Source: an uncultured Bacillus sp.
GTDB lineage: Bacteria; Bacillota; Bacilli; Bacillales_B; DSM-18226
Assembly: GCF_946478885.1 (NCBI RefSeq)
Contig: NZ_CAMLDX010000044.1
Location: 1-27,189, forward strand
DNA: 27,189 nt
Reading direction: 5' to 3'
Part shown: in pieces, positions 6,896 to 15,217 of the stretch
Position numbering within the stretch: position 1 is the stretch's first letter
Layout: the number at the start of each line of letters is the position of its first letter
Position numbers and translations under genes: made by a program
The notes under the pieces: generated by a model
What the model saw: the letters and a program-made list of their open reading frames with translations, nothing else
Databases searched by the model: none
What the model was told of the DNA's origin: nothing

Positions 6896-8298
6896 CACTA
6901 GTGTTGCATAAATATTGACATAATTTTCAGTTTAATCACTTTACCTATTTAGAGCCAAAAAAGTAAATACCTAACTAAAGGTGGCTCCTTACATTTGGAA
7001 ATTATTTACAATTAAACTTGTGCGGCGACGACAATTTGCTCTTTAAGGAAGGGCTTTTCCTTCAATCTTTCGTATCCAGATATGTACTGGTTTCCACAAT
7101 GCAGCCCTTAAATAACGGCTAATTTGTAACGTCTTTCGCTTACTCTTTGTTTCGATTTGTGCGATTACATTTAGGCAAAAAACAATTAGTGCGATAAACA
7201 CCTGATTTTGAATGGTCCATTCAGTTTGTCCGTAAATTTTTTTGATATTGAGATGTTGTTTGATCCACTTAAAAAATAGTTCAATGGCCCAGCGCGATTT
7301 ATACATCTCTGAAATTTCCTCGGCACTCAAATCAAAACGATTCGTGATTAAATAGAGTACATTTCCTTTTGAATCCCTTACTTTTAGGAGGCGAAAGTAG
7401 TTTTCAGCTCGGTTTTGGGTGGTTCCAATCAAGATCATTTGATCCGATAAAACGGCTGAATCCTCGGATAGTTTAAAATCGTAAACTTCCCGTATGACTG
7501 CGTTTTTTCGTAGCCTTGAAAGAAAAAAGTAACCATCATCTGTCATGCGATCAAAGCGCTCGTAGTCTAGATAGCCACGGTCAAACACATACATGCACTC
7601 TTTATCGTCCACCATGATTTCAAGTTGACCACGATCATGTTCATTCGCCGTTGTTATCGTAGCTTTTTCCGGATAGGAAGTACCTTTTTCCATAAATATA
7701 AGGCGTAAATGTAACTTTACTCCTGCCTTTGTTTGGCGGAACTTCGCCCATTTATGATTAGTCAAATTCAGTGGTAACGTGCTTGAATCGATGATTTTTA
7801 ACGGCATGATCCGTTTTGTATCGTGTGTTTTAGCGTGAATTTGTCCGACTAAATCAAGGAAAAGCCTTTGAAATAGATCGGGGTTCATGCCGTTTAATCT
7901 CCTTGATAACTGAGAAATACTAATTGAATCAAGTTCGACTCCCTTTTGAAGTTGGTCATCGAAAAGGCAATCACTCAGCGCATGAAGACTTTCAACCTCT
8001 TCTAGCTGTGCAAAAAGGAATAATTTAAGAAAGGACTCTGTCGTTCATTTTTTCGTATAGTCATCTAATTTCATCGTTTTCACGCATTCTTCAAATAATT
8101 GAAGGTTTATGGGTGAAAACCATTGTCCAAATGAAGTTTTTCGTGTAACCTTATCCATGCGATTTGTCCTTTATTAGTGGATTTGGACGGGTTACCACCA
8201 ACTATTTCCATTATAAAGGACTTTTTCTTTGCGAAAAAAATATTAGTGAATATTATGGGTATTTTTAATATTTAAATTTAATTAACGCAACACTAGTG
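6896..8298 (-). mobile_element. IS4-family insertion sequence (IS5377-like), inactivated
   Basis: A 1.4-kb element is bounded by inverted ends CACTAGTGTTGC (6896-6907) and GCAACACTAGTG (8287-8298), with weaker similarity further in. The outer octamer CACTAGTG is itself a palindrome, so the exact terminus is ambiguous by a few bases, and I see no convincing target duplication in the flanks. It carries one DDE transposase gene. The right end cuts a tautomerase gene after its 35th codon. Confidence 0.8.
7043..8158 (-). pseudogene. IS4-family DDE transposase with in-frame UGA at codon 38
   Basis: Reading from ATG 8158, the N-terminus S-F-G-Q-W-F-S-P-I-N-L-Q is IS5377-like. TGA at 8045-8047 interrupts K-K-(stop)-T-T-E-S-F-L-K, where relatives, as I remember them, have leucine. 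The frame then stays open to 7043. The catalytic D-D-E set is present: I-I-D-S-S-T-L-P-L, Y-V-F-D-R-G-Y-L-D-Y and the Y-(2)-R-(3)-E-(6)-K signature in Y-K-S-R-W-A-I-E-L-F-F-K-W-I-K. A restart at ATG 7888 would yield 281 residues lacking the DNA-binding N-terminus. The single lesion suggests recent inactivation. Confidence 0.88.
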
Positions 8299-8406
8299 AT
8301 TTTTTACATTTAAAATTTTAACTGCTTCTTTAGTAATTGCCTCCACAAATTGCTGTTTTTGCTCAATTGTTCTACCTTTTGCCATTTTGACAGTAATAAA
8401 AGGCAT
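8293..8406 (-). pseudogene. 4-oxalocrotonate tautomerase family protein, truncated by the IS
   Basis: After a good ribosome site (AGGAG, 8 nt spacing) the frame begins M-P-F-I-T-V-K-M-A-K-G-R-T. This is the tautomerase family, whose catalytic Pro1 is exposed by Met removal. Similarity runs through A-I-T-K-E-A-V-K-I-L-N-V-K and then enters the IS end, where CACTAG supplies a stop after 37 codons. Native proteins have about 60 residues; the missing part normally holds the W-V-T-V-V-F-D-E strand. The far side of the IS does not encode it, so sequence was also lost or replaced there. Confidence 0.85.
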
Positions 8407-8436
8407 TTTAGTCACTCCTATATTTAATCTATTTGT

Positions 8437-8660
8437 TCATATTCTTTTGACAGTTATTCCTTTAATAAATCGTTTAACTAATAAGTGATTTAATGCTAAA
8501 ATAACAACTCCCGTAAGTATTAGCTTCAGAATATAATTAAAAGAATCACCAGCATACCCAGTATTTATAAAGCATACTGAACCTCTGAATTGGTAACTCT
8601 TGGTGCCTTGTTATTTCCCCAGCTTCCAAATATTAATTTATTTAACGTTTCAATAGTATC
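8437..8660 (-). pseudogene. Unrecognised coding remnant in two frames
   Basis: One frame ends L-I-F-G-S-W-G-N-N-K-A-P-R-V-T-N-S-E-V-Q at TAA 8565-8567. Another frame continues F-N-Y-I-L-K-L-I-L-T-G-V-V-I-L-A-L with one membrane-like stretch to TGA 8437-8439. Neither has a proper start. They look like the 3' end of a decayed gene upstream of the tautomerase. I do not recognise the family. The rest of 8661-8978 holds no gene that I can support. Confidence 0.3.
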
Positions 8661-8978
8661 ATATAAGGATTAAACTTTTTTAAAAATTGAAAAATACAAA
8701 AAATATTTTAGAAAACACTATTTTTGTATGTATGCCACTATCGGAATTTTCCGAACAGATTCTTCAGGAAAACTAGTAATTGAGATGAATTTATGCCTTG
8801 AGTTCTGTCAAAGATTGATGGTGTGGAGGGTAAATTCATTCATACAATGCATGTAAATCACTAAAGCCAAACAAAGCAGTAAGCGAGCAAAACCGCCATT
8901 ATCTGAGCTCTTCTAAAAAGAATTTATCGTTAACAGTCATGCGCGTCTGCTAATTTTTCAACACTGGCTTTTTTGTTT

Positions 8979-9052
8979 TGGAGGCGGCAACCGGATTCGA
9001 ACCGGTGGTGAAGGTTTTGCAGACCTCTGCCTTACCGCTTGGCTATGCCGCC
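8979..9052 (-). tRNA. tRNA-Cys (anticodon GCA)
   Basis: The minus strand folds as a cloverleaf. The acceptor stem is GGCGGCA/TGCCGCC, the anticodon stem GAGGT/ACCTT with loop CTGCAAA (anticodon GCA), and the T-arm contains GGTTCGAATCC. The discriminator is U73, as expected for tRNA-Cys, and the 3' CCA is encoded (8979-8981). No other tRNA is visible beside it, so it is a solitary gene. Confidence 0.96.
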
Positions 9053-9560
9053 TTATCATTGGAGCAGTTGTCGGAGAACGAAACCGTACCTCTCACCTTG
9101 ACCCAGAAATTCTTCCACTGAACGATTTCTGCTTAAATAGAATTTACTTACATTTTATTCAGTACCTTAGTAATTATAACTTGTTCACTAGGAATAATTT
9201 TTGCAGCAGTCAAAGGGAAAAGAATGATATCCGTCAAAGCTTGAAAAAGACAACTCTCTCTTCAAAATTAGTGAAAATGATAACCTTCATTATTCAGAAG
9301 TGATGAAAATATAGCTAAACCATCCCTGGATTTTCCCCTGATGTTTTTGATCTTCATCATCAAACACCCTCACTTAATCTATTAAAGTAATAATTCTCTT
9401 TTATGATAATTTTAATATTGTAAATATTAATATAATTATATCGATCATGTTTTATCTCTGCAATTCCATGAAGATTGACTGCAAGATAACCTATCCTAGC
9501 TGCGATCCGATTAGATATTAGTGTAAAATGAAGAATGGAAATACACGGAATTGAAGGTGC
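9053..9560. other. Intergenic region between tRNA-Cys and ypsA-like gene
   Basis: About 500 bp, AT-rich, with no gene that I can support firmly. A 30-codon minus frame (9268-9360, M-M-K-I-K-N-I-R-G-K-S-R) has a fair ribosome site (GAGGG) but no known family. An AT-rich imperfect palindrome lies at about 9403-9440. An extended -10-like TGTAAAAT near 9521-9530 may drive the following gene. Confidence 0.4.
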
Positions 9561-9569
9561 GTGAACCGA

Positions 9570-10133
9570 ATGAAACGCTTATGGGTAACTGGATATAAAA
9601 CGCATGAATTATTTTATAGCAGCAAAGATCCGGGAATTTATTTTGTGAAAAAAGCAATTGAACAAAGGCTGCGGAATCAGATTGATAACGAAGGATTAGC
9701 ATGGGTCATTGTCTCCGGCCTACAAGGTACAGAACTTTGGGCGGCTGAAGTCGTTTTTCAGCTGCAGGAAGACTATCCTGATTTGAAGTTAGCCGTCATT
9801 ACGCCTTTTCTTGATCAGGAGAAAAAATGGAAGGAAGAAAAGCAGGAGGAATACCATATGATTCTCGGGCAGGCAGACTTCGTCAGTACAGTTACAAAGA
9901 GACCTTATGAAGGTCCTTGGCAATTTAAAGCAAGAGATCGGTTTCTCCTAGACAATACGGATGGAATTCTGTTGTTTTACGATGAGGAAGGAAAGGAAGG
10001 CAGTCCAAAATATATAAAAGATAAAGCAATGAAGCGTTACGAGGAATACGGCTATGAGATCATTACCATCAGTGCTTACGATATACAAGTCATCATCGAG
10101 GAAGAGCAACAGAAAACTCGGGAATGGGAATAA
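9570..10133 (+). CDS. ypsA: YpsA family protein (DUF1273, SLOG superfamily)
   Basis: 187 residues. The start K-R-L-W-V-T-G-Y-K-T-H-E-L-F and the S-G-L-Q-G-T-E-L-W-A-A-E motif near residue 50 are diagnostic of the YpsA/DUF1273 family, a Rossmann-like SLOG nucleotide-binding fold. In Bacillus and Staphylococcus YpsA influences cell division and FtsZ, but its ligand is not firmly known. ATG 9570 gives the family-like start; GTG 9561, closer to GAAGGTG, is an alternative that adds three residues. The C-terminus is Glu-rich. A hairpin (10132-10186) follows the stop. Confidence 0.93.
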   Translation: MKRLWVTGYKTHELFYSSKDPGIYFVKKAIEQRLRNQIDNEGLAWVIVSGLQGTELWAAEVVFQLQEDYPDLKLAVITPFLDQEKKWKEEKQEEYHMILGQADFVSTVTKRPYEGPWQFKARDRFLLDNTDGILLFYDEEGKEGSPKYIKDKAMKRYEEYGYEIITISAYDIQVIIEEEQQKTREWE

Positions 10134-10186
10134 GGCAAGGGCTCATGCTTTCGTATTAGCGAAAACAAAGCAGGAGCCCCGCCTTC
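10132..10186. terminator. GC-rich hairpin between convergent genes
   Basis: AAGGCAAGGGCTC near 10132 pairs imperfectly with GGAGCCCCGCCTT near 10173, overlapping the ypsA-like stop codon. There is no T-run, but its position between convergent genes suits bidirectional termination. Confidence 0.4.
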
Positions 10187-10226
10187 CCTGATTCAAACCG
10201 GAATTTTAGTCTGTGATTCAGGATGA

Positions 10227-11873
10227 CTATTCTTCAATCTTTTCCCATGGTATCTGAAAGCCCTTTTTCCAAAGCAGGATGAGTGCTGCCAGCGACAGAA
10301 CTAAATACAGATATATCCCAAACGGCAAGAGAGTACTGATGAAATGCAACCCAGCAAAAACGGCTGCAAACAGAATTAATCCTAATATAATTCCGCCGTT
10401 TCTTTGGCTAGCTGTATCGAAAGACTCTGAGAAGGGTATCGATTTTTTTAATAGCAAAAAACAAACCACAGCATAAAGACAAGCATTGATAAACACAACA
10501 ATTAGATCAGGAAAAATCCTGAATCCAAATATAATGATAAAGATGACCCCCAGCAAAAGATAAATGGGTAAATAAAGATTGACAATAAAGGCCTTCATCG
10601 TTCCGCTGAAAATAGGCTGAGGCTGTTTGATCGGGGCAACCTTATAAATCCATGCCCCCTTATATTTTCCTGAATACCTCAACATCAGCACAACCTGTGG
10701 AATAATGATTAAACTAAAATAAATCGTTAGAAAACTGTTACCGCTGGATATAGAAACACCCGTACCACTGACTCTATTAAAAAGAAAAATAAAGGGAATT
10801 ACGATGGAAAATCCTAATGAAGGATAAACCTTAAGCTTAAAATCCCGTTCATTTCTGAGCATCATTCCCGCAAAGCGGAAAAAAGCTCTTTCTTCATTAG
10901 TACGGCATATAAACTTAACCAGCCTTTCCACCCATTTATGATGTTTCCTTTCTCTCGACTTTCCATGATATGATAGCTTTTGCAGATTTTTTTCAAAGGA
11001 AGAAATTGAACGGACATACAACCAAAAGGATAGGAGCGGAATCACGATTCCTAACGTTGCCAATAACAGATAATAGGAATTGGAATGACCATTCATCACC
11101 AGTTCGTTAATGGCTCCATACCACATTGGAAAAATAAATACCTGCCACCACGCAGGCTCCAGAGCTATTTGTAAATCAACCATTGCAAAGGAGCGGACAA
11201 GCAGTTGATAGCCAATCATGATGGCCAGTGAAAAACCAATTTGCACATAATTAATGATGTCTTTCAACTTTTCACCATCAAAAAATCTTAGAATGAACAT
11301 ATAAAATAATGCAGTTAAAACAACTATCAGCAAAGAGATTAAAAGGATATTAACAATGGAAACAAGAAAAAATATAATTCCATTCTTAATGAGCCCAACA
11401 AGCAGCGGAATTCCGGAAATAGAAATAGTTAAAAGAGACAGATAGCTGAAAATATGTATCATTTTTGCCGTATTAATGGTTTTTCGATTAATCGGCTTTG
11501 TAAAAAGAATATTGCGATCGCGAATATCCAATAGGACAGATGAAAAGTCTGAAATCATAGAGGTCATAACCATAAAGGTGATCATTCCATAAACAAGACT
11601 CATTTGAAAAAGATATTGTTCACCCATTATCATAAGAGGAATCATAAAAATACTAAAAAGGACATATATCCATAATGAACCGAGATACTGATTCTTCTCT
11701 TTCTTTTCGTGCTTCTTTTTGTTGGTATTTTGCATGAAGATAGTCGGTACACGGCGCCGATCCATTAAAAACTTCACCTGTAAGATCTTTCTCATCACCT
11801 TGTAATCTACACCAAATCTCAGGAACACCTTCTCAAATCGATCTAACAGCTTCAATGTCGGAAAATCATGCAT
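10227..11873 (-). CDS. ABC transporter permease (YthQ/EcsB-like, about 10-12 TM)
   Basis: 548 residues. A soluble N-terminal arm (F-G-V-D-Y-K-V-M-R-K-I-L-Q-V-K) is followed by many hydrophobic segments in two halves, split by a charged cytoplasmic loop near residues 290-320 that contains K-W-V-E-R-L-V-K. The D-I-R-D-R-N-I-L-F-T-K-P-I cytoplasmic motif between early segments is typical of ABC-2-type exporter permeases of Bacillus. It begins 2 bp after the ATPase gene, so they form one transporter. The size and pairing resemble B. subtilis YthP/YthQ, linked to cytochrome bd assembly, but the substrate cannot be read from sequence. Confidence 0.85.
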   Translation of the reverse strand: MHDFPTLKLLDRFEKVFLRFGVDYKVMRKILQVKFLMDRRRVPTIFMQNTNKKKHEKKEKNQYLGSLWIYVLFSIFMIPLMIMGEQYLFQMSLVYGMITFMVMTSMISDFSSVLLDIRDRNILFTKPINRKTINTAKMIHIFSYLSLLTISISGIPLLVGLIKNGIIFFLVSIVNILLISLLIVVLTALFYMFILRFFDGEKLKDIINYVQIGFSLAIMIGYQLLVRSFAMVDLQIALEPAWWQVFIFPMWYGAINELVMNGHSNSYYLLLATLGIVIPLLSFWLYVRSISSFEKNLQKLSYHGKSRERKHHKWVERLVKFICRTNEERAFFRFAGMMLRNERDFKLKVYPSLGFSIVIPFIFLFNRVSGTGVSISSGNSFLTIYFSLIIIPQVVLMLRYSGKYKGAWIYKVAPIKQPQPIFSGTMKAFIVNLYLPIYLLLGVIFIIIFGFRIFPDLIVVFINACLYAVVCFLLLKKSIPFSESFDTASQRNGGIILGLILFAAVFAGLHFISTLLPFGIYLYLVLSLAALILLWKKGFQIPWEKIEE

Positions 11874-11875
11874 CG

Positions 11876-12655
11876 CTACACCTCTTCAACAATCGATACA
11901 AATCGTTCACTTAATTCCTTATGATTGCTGAACCCAGTTAGCTGGTTAAAGATTTGCTCTAATGTTCCTTCTTTATTCTGCTGTTTTAATTCCTCAAACG
12001 AACCGTCTGCGGCAATGAGCCCATCCTTCAATAAAATGATTCGACTGCTGATTTTTTCCACCACGTCCATAATATGTGAGGAATAAAAGATGGTTTTCCC
12101 CTGTGCTGCAAGCTGTGCTAATATTTCCTTAAAAATCATGACACTATTTGCATCCAATCCGTTAATCGGTTCATCAAAAAACAACAGCTCAGGATTATGA
12201 AGCAGGCTTGAGATAATTAATAGTTTTTGTCTCATACCTTTTGAATAGGAGGCAATTCGAGAATGATATACTTCCCCGACTCCAAACAATTCCATCAAAC
12301 TTTTTGCTTTATAATCAGCAAGTGCATATTCTAACCCGTACAATTCACCAATAAACGTTAAATATTCATGGCCGGTCAAATTATCATAGACTTCAGCAAC
12401 CTCCGGGACATACCCAATTTTCCTTTTGTATTCTACATCCCCATCTGAAAGATCCCGACCAAAGATTTTTACCGTACCGGAATAATCGCCTTCAATACCA
12501 AGCAAAACTTTTACCGTTGTGCTCTTTCCCGCTCCATTGGAACCAATGTAACCAATGATTTCTCCTCTCTTTACCTGTAGAGAAATCCCGTTAAGGACAC
12601 TTTTCTCACCATAGCTCTTCCTTAAATCATCAATCGTCAGAATCATATCCTCCAT
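11876..12655 (-). CDS. ABC transporter ATP-binding protein
   Basis: 259 residues with a complete nucleotide-binding domain: Walker A G-S-N-G-A-G-K-S-T (38-46), a Q-loop region replaced by V-P-E-V-A-E-V-Y as in many exporter ATPases, signature Y-S-K-G-M-R-Q-K (137-144), Walker B L-L-F-F-D-E-P (157-163), and the H-loop in Y-S-S-H-I-M-D-V near 193. It is of the ABC-2 exporter type (DrrA/CcmA-like). ATG 12655 is followed three codons later by another ATG; GGAGG overlaps this start, so the second ATG could be used. The gene is first in a two-gene operon with its permease. Confidence 0.93.
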   Translation of the reverse strand: MEDMILTIDDLRKSYGEKSVLNGISLQVKRGEIIGYIGSNGAGKSTTVKVLLGIEGDYSGTVKIFGRDLSDGDVEYKRKIGYVPEVAEVYDNLTGHEYLTFIGELYGLEYALADYKAKSLMELFGVGEVYHSRIASYSKGMRQKLLIISSLLHNPELLFFDEPINGLDANSVMIFKEILAQLAAQGKTIFYSSHIMDVVEKISSRIILLKDGLIAADGSFEELKQQNKEGTLEQIFNQLTGFSNHKELSERFVSIVEEV

Positions 12656-12714
12656 GTCCCTACTTTCACACCTCTCCTTCTATTTTTCTACTATTTTACC
12701 ATTTTTCACTAATT

Positions 12715-12742
12715 TATATAGTCCACTTTTCGGATTTTCCAA
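12715..12742 (-). promoter_or_regulatory. Candidate promoter of the ABC exporter operon
   Basis: Minus strand TTGGAA (12737-12742), 16 nt, then TATATA (12715-12720), about 60 nt upstream of the ATPase start. A 17-nt spacing to ATATAA is equally good. Confidence 0.45.
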
Positions 12743-12886
12743 AAATAGTTTACTAAAAGAACTACCATTATTTCTCTGTTTAAGGATTTGCTCTTCATAA
12801 ATATTTGTAAAATAAAGGAATTCATTGCAACTAAAGCAAATATATTAAACATATCATCTTATCTAAAAATAGATTAGGAGGCTTCG

Positions 12887-13309
12887 ATGCAGGAACGTAC
12901 AAAAATTACGATCGTCACACTTACCTCTGCTTTTTTGTTTTGTGCCATGACTGTTTTCACCTCACTGTCACCCTTATCACAGCTTGGTAAAAATGCTAAT
13001 CAATTTAACTCCTTAGGAATGTGGATTTCGCTCGGCTTGATATTCTTATTCTATTTGATTCCATTAGTCTTATATCTAGCTGGTCTAAAATGGATGAAAT
13101 ATGTGATTGCTGTTTTATGTTGGTTAGGGTTGTTTATTTTCATATCATTGATGCTGATTTTTATCATTTTTGGAGTCTCTCACGGAATCGTATCATCGAT
13201 AATGCCTTTGTTGATTATTTGCGGTATGGGATGTATCACCAATATTCTATGGTTTATTGCCGCTTTTCAAAAAAAGGCAGCAGATAGAACTGCTTCAATG
13301 GAAAAATAA
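12887..13309 (+). CDS. Four-helix membrane protein, DUF5391-like
   Basis: 140 residues with four predicted membrane segments (around 8-28, 45-65, 70-95 and 100-125) and a short basic C-terminal tail (K-K-A-A-D-R-T). The strong AGGAGG precedes ATG 12887 by 5 nt. It resembles the small Bacillus DUF5391 family; the function is unknown. It is transcribed divergently from the ABC exporter, and a hairpin with a T-run lies directly downstream, so it is probably monocistronic. Confidence 0.7.
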   Translation: MQERTKITIVTLTSAFLFCAMTVFTSLSPLSQLGKNANQFNSLGMWISLGLIFLFYLIPLVLYLAGLKWMKYVIAVLCWLGLFIFISLMLIFIIFGVSHGIVSSIMPLLIICGMGCITNILWFIAAFQKKAADRTASMEK

Positions 13310-13335
13310 ATACATGCATATGCCTTCCATAACAT

Positions 13336-13373
13336 CTGAAAGATCGACTGCTTCCATCTTTCAGTCATTTTTT
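13336..13373 (+). terminator. Rho-independent terminator
   Basis: CTGAAAGAT pairs with ATCTTTCAG (13336-13344 and 13356-13364), followed by T-rich CATTTTTT. It sits 27 nt after the DUF5391-like stop. Confidence 0.8.
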
Positions 13374-13665
13374 CATGACAATTCAATTCTTCCGTTCTGC
13401 AAAAGGTCTGTTCTATTCATTCCGATAAGCAACTGCCGCCTGAATTCTCAATTATTTGTTAGACAAACTGCCATATAATCGTTATATATCGAAGAAAAAT
13501 GGCAAAAATAGAAATGAAAAAGAGAAGCTGCGACATTGGTTCAGCTTCCCTTTTCATATTCTGAAAAAAGTATATCAAGCAATATTCTTATATTTGTCAA
13601 CTTTTTATAAATATCCAGTCATTTTAAATTGGCGGAAAAGAATGATCATACAACGTAACTTTGTA

Positions 13666-14604
13666 TTAAAAGAATTTCTTTTTCCAAAATATAATTGCAG
13701 TAAAGCTTGATAGAATGAGAGAAATCGTGATTGCGATAATAAAGGAATGCCGGTCTTCCTGAAATGGAATAGGTACGTTCATCCCATAGAAACTTGCCAC
13801 CAACGTCGGCAAGGCTAATATAATAGTAAAAGAGGTCAAAAACTTCATGACGATATTCACATTATTGGAAATGATTGAGGCAAAAGCATCCATCATTCCG
13901 CTTAAAATGGATGAATGGGTTTCGGCCATTTCGATAGCTTGTTGATTTTCAATAATGACATCCTCCAGCAAATCTTGGTCATCCTCATACATTTTAAGGT
14001 AATTACTCTTCAGCATTTTTTGCATGACAATATTGTTTGATTTTAAAGAAGTGGTAAAATAAACAAGGCTTTTTTCAAAGTTTAATAGTGACAATAGTTC
14101 TTTGTTTTTCATTGATTGATGCAGTTCCCGCTCAATTGAATCGGTATTTTTACTGATTTGTTTTAAATATCTGAGATAGGACGTTGCGATGGAATAAAGG
14201 ATTTGAAACGTAAATCTGGTTCGTTTATAGGTGAAAAAATCTTTTATTTTCCCTGATGAAAAACTATCAAAAATAGGACTGTCCTTTAAGCAAATCGTTA
14301 CAAAACAGTTTTTGGCAATGATCATTCCAATTGGAATTGTGTCATAAATGGGGATTCCCTTTTCATCATAAGAGACGCTCGGCCCATTCACGATAATGAG
14401 GATATTCCCGTCATCCTTTTCAATCCTCGATCGTTCTTCTTCATCCAATGGATCTTTTAAATATTCAAGCGGTAATCCTAATTCATTTACTACCCTTTGA
14501 ATCTCCTGCTCACTTGGTGATATTAAATGAATCCAGCTTCCTGGAGAAATTTGGGTTGTTTCCTCTACAACCCCCAGTAAATCAGATTTATAAACCTTTA
14601 ACAT
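13666..14604 (-). CDS. corA: CorA-family magnesium/divalent cation transporter
   Basis: 312 residues. A large cytoplasmic alpha/beta N-domain starts M-L-K-V-Y-K-S-D-L and a long helical region follows. Two C-terminal membrane segments are present, the first ending in the signature Y-G-M-N (F-Y-G-M-N-V-P-I-P-F) that lines the pentameric channel entrance. The C-terminus is basic (W-K-K-K-F-F), as is common in the family. ATG 14604 is the start: GAGGAGG lies 8 nt upstream, whereas the longer frame to 14649 has no ribosome site and overlaps the leader ORF. The leader (14605-14785) holds an upstream ORF and competing helices that likely control translation. Confidence 0.93.
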   Translation of the reverse strand: MLKVYKSDLLGVVEETTQISPGSWIHLISPSEQEIQRVVNELGLPLEYLKDPLDEEERSRIEKDDGNILIIVNGPSVSYDEKGIPIYDTIPIGMIIAKNCFVTICLKDSPIFDSFSSGKIKDFFTYKRTRFTFQILYSIATSYLRYLKQISKNTDSIERELHQSMKNKELLSLLNFEKSLVYFTTSLKSNNIVMQKMLKSNYLKMYEDDQDLLEDVIIENQQAIEMAETHSSILSGMMDAFASIISNNVNIVMKFLTSFTIILALPTLVASFYGMNVPIPFQEDRHSFIIAITISLILSSFTAIIFWKKKFF

Positions 14605-14612
14605 GGTAAAAA

Positions 14613-14710
14613 CCTCCTCTTGGATGAGGAAGTCAGAAATCTTGGCCACACAAAGCTGAATTTATATCAGTATTCAAACTTTTAAGGAATGGTCTATTAG
14701 TGACTTCCTC
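14613..14710 (-). promoter_or_regulatory. corA leader: two mutually exclusive helices controlling the Shine-Dalgarno
   Basis: Helix A: the corA site GAGGAGG (14613-14619) pairs with CTTCCTC (14626-14632) across a 6-nt loop, 7 bp with one G-U, hiding the ribosome site. Helix B: TGACTTCCTC (14626-14635) pairs perfectly with GAGGAAGTCA (14701-14710), 10 bp, freeing the site. The two share 14626-14632 and cannot coexist. The upstream arm of B is codons 18-21 of the leader ORF, and its downstream arm begins with that ORF's stop codon, so translation of the leader must affect the choice. The pairing is seen in the sequence; the regulation is inferred. Confidence 0.6.
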
Positions 14711-14761
14711 GTTGTTCGAATTTGGCTCGGGTTCCGGTTCATGACAATGTTGACTACTCAT
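14633..14761 (-). CDS. corA leader peptide (42 aa) with EPEPEP motif
   Basis: ATG 14761, with AGGAG 10 nt upstream, starts M-S-S-Q-H-C-H followed by E-P-E-P-E-P-N-S-N-N-E-E-V-T and ends D-F-TGA 28 nt before corA. No homologous family is known to me. Alternating acidic and proline residues near the N-terminus are what destabilises ribosomes at low Mg2+ in the enterobacterial MgtL leader (E-P-D-P-T-P). The His-Cys-His triplet could also bind metal. The ORF lies wholly in the corA 5' leader and ends inside the helix that controls the corA ribosome site, so it is likely a cis-acting sensor rather than a free protein. Confidence 0.6.
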   Translation of the reverse strand: MSSQHCHEPEPEPNSNNEEVTNRPFLKSLNTDINSALCGQDF

Positions 14762-14790
14762 AAAAATTCAGCTCCTATCTTCAAAAAATT

Positions 14791-14796
14791 ATTATA
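14791..14796 (-). promoter_or_regulatory. -10 element of the corA transcript
   Basis: Perfect TATAAT on the minus strand; the -35 (GGTTCA at 17 nt) is poor. Transcription would start near 14784, giving a leader of about 180 nt that includes the whole upstream ORF. Confidence 0.5.
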
Positions 14797-14833
14797 CCCC
14801 TCAACATTCTACTTGAACCTCTAATATTTGTAA

Positions 14834-14871
14834 ACTCTATAGCCGGAATTCATAGAGTAGGTCCTTTTTTT
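14834..14871 (+). terminator. Terminator-like hairpin with T7
   Basis: ACTCTAT (14834-14840) pairs with ATAGAGT (14852-14858), followed after 6 nt by T7. No plus-strand gene precedes it, so it may be a relic. The rest of 14872-15020 shows no gene. Confidence 0.4.
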
Positions 14872-15022
14872 AAACAAGCCTTTTCTAACAAGAAATTCAC
14901 GGGCAAAAGGAATCCTTCTCTATTTTTCTTTACAAAATTTTAAAGTAGCTGACAACGAGATTCATAAAGACTACAATCAAAAGAATGACCGAGTTAATAT
15001 TTTATATTTAAGTTAACATACG

Positions 15023-15110
15023 TCGGTTGATGAACAGAGCTAAAGCTATGCTTCAACCGAAATCGATTCATCTACACGACTAAAGTCGCGAGTATTCTCG
15101 ATTAGTTGAT
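15023..15110. repeat. IS200/IS605-type end hairpins (PATE-like remnant)
   Basis: Two hairpins lie 17 nt apart: TCGGTTGA/TCAACCGA (15023-15030 and 15053-15060) and CGAC-TAAA-GTCG (15077-15088), followed by GAGTATTCTCGATTAG. The GACTAAAGTC hairpin followed by ATTCTCG is typical of the right end of IS605/IS1341-type elements, where the TnpB guide RNA ends. No tnpA or tnpB frame lies between, so this would be a non-autonomous or eroded copy. Confidence 0.4.
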
Positions 15111-15217
15111 AAAAGCTCTTCAATGAAAAGATATCTTTCATATTGATACGAGATTTGAATGTAACTCCCATTCCATTCTTTAAACTTCCATGCATAGTAA
15201 TTGCATGCCGTACTACC

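Noticed and set aside
9270..9300. A Fur box (GAAAATGATAACCTTCATTATTC).
   Set aside because: The half-sites are spaced wrongly for the Bacillus 7-1-7 Fur motif and no iron-related gene is adjacent.
14604..14649. The longer CorA start (15 extra N-terminal residues).
   Set aside because: It would overlap the leader ORF, has no ribosome site, and would run through the perfect GAGGAGG of the ATG at 14604.
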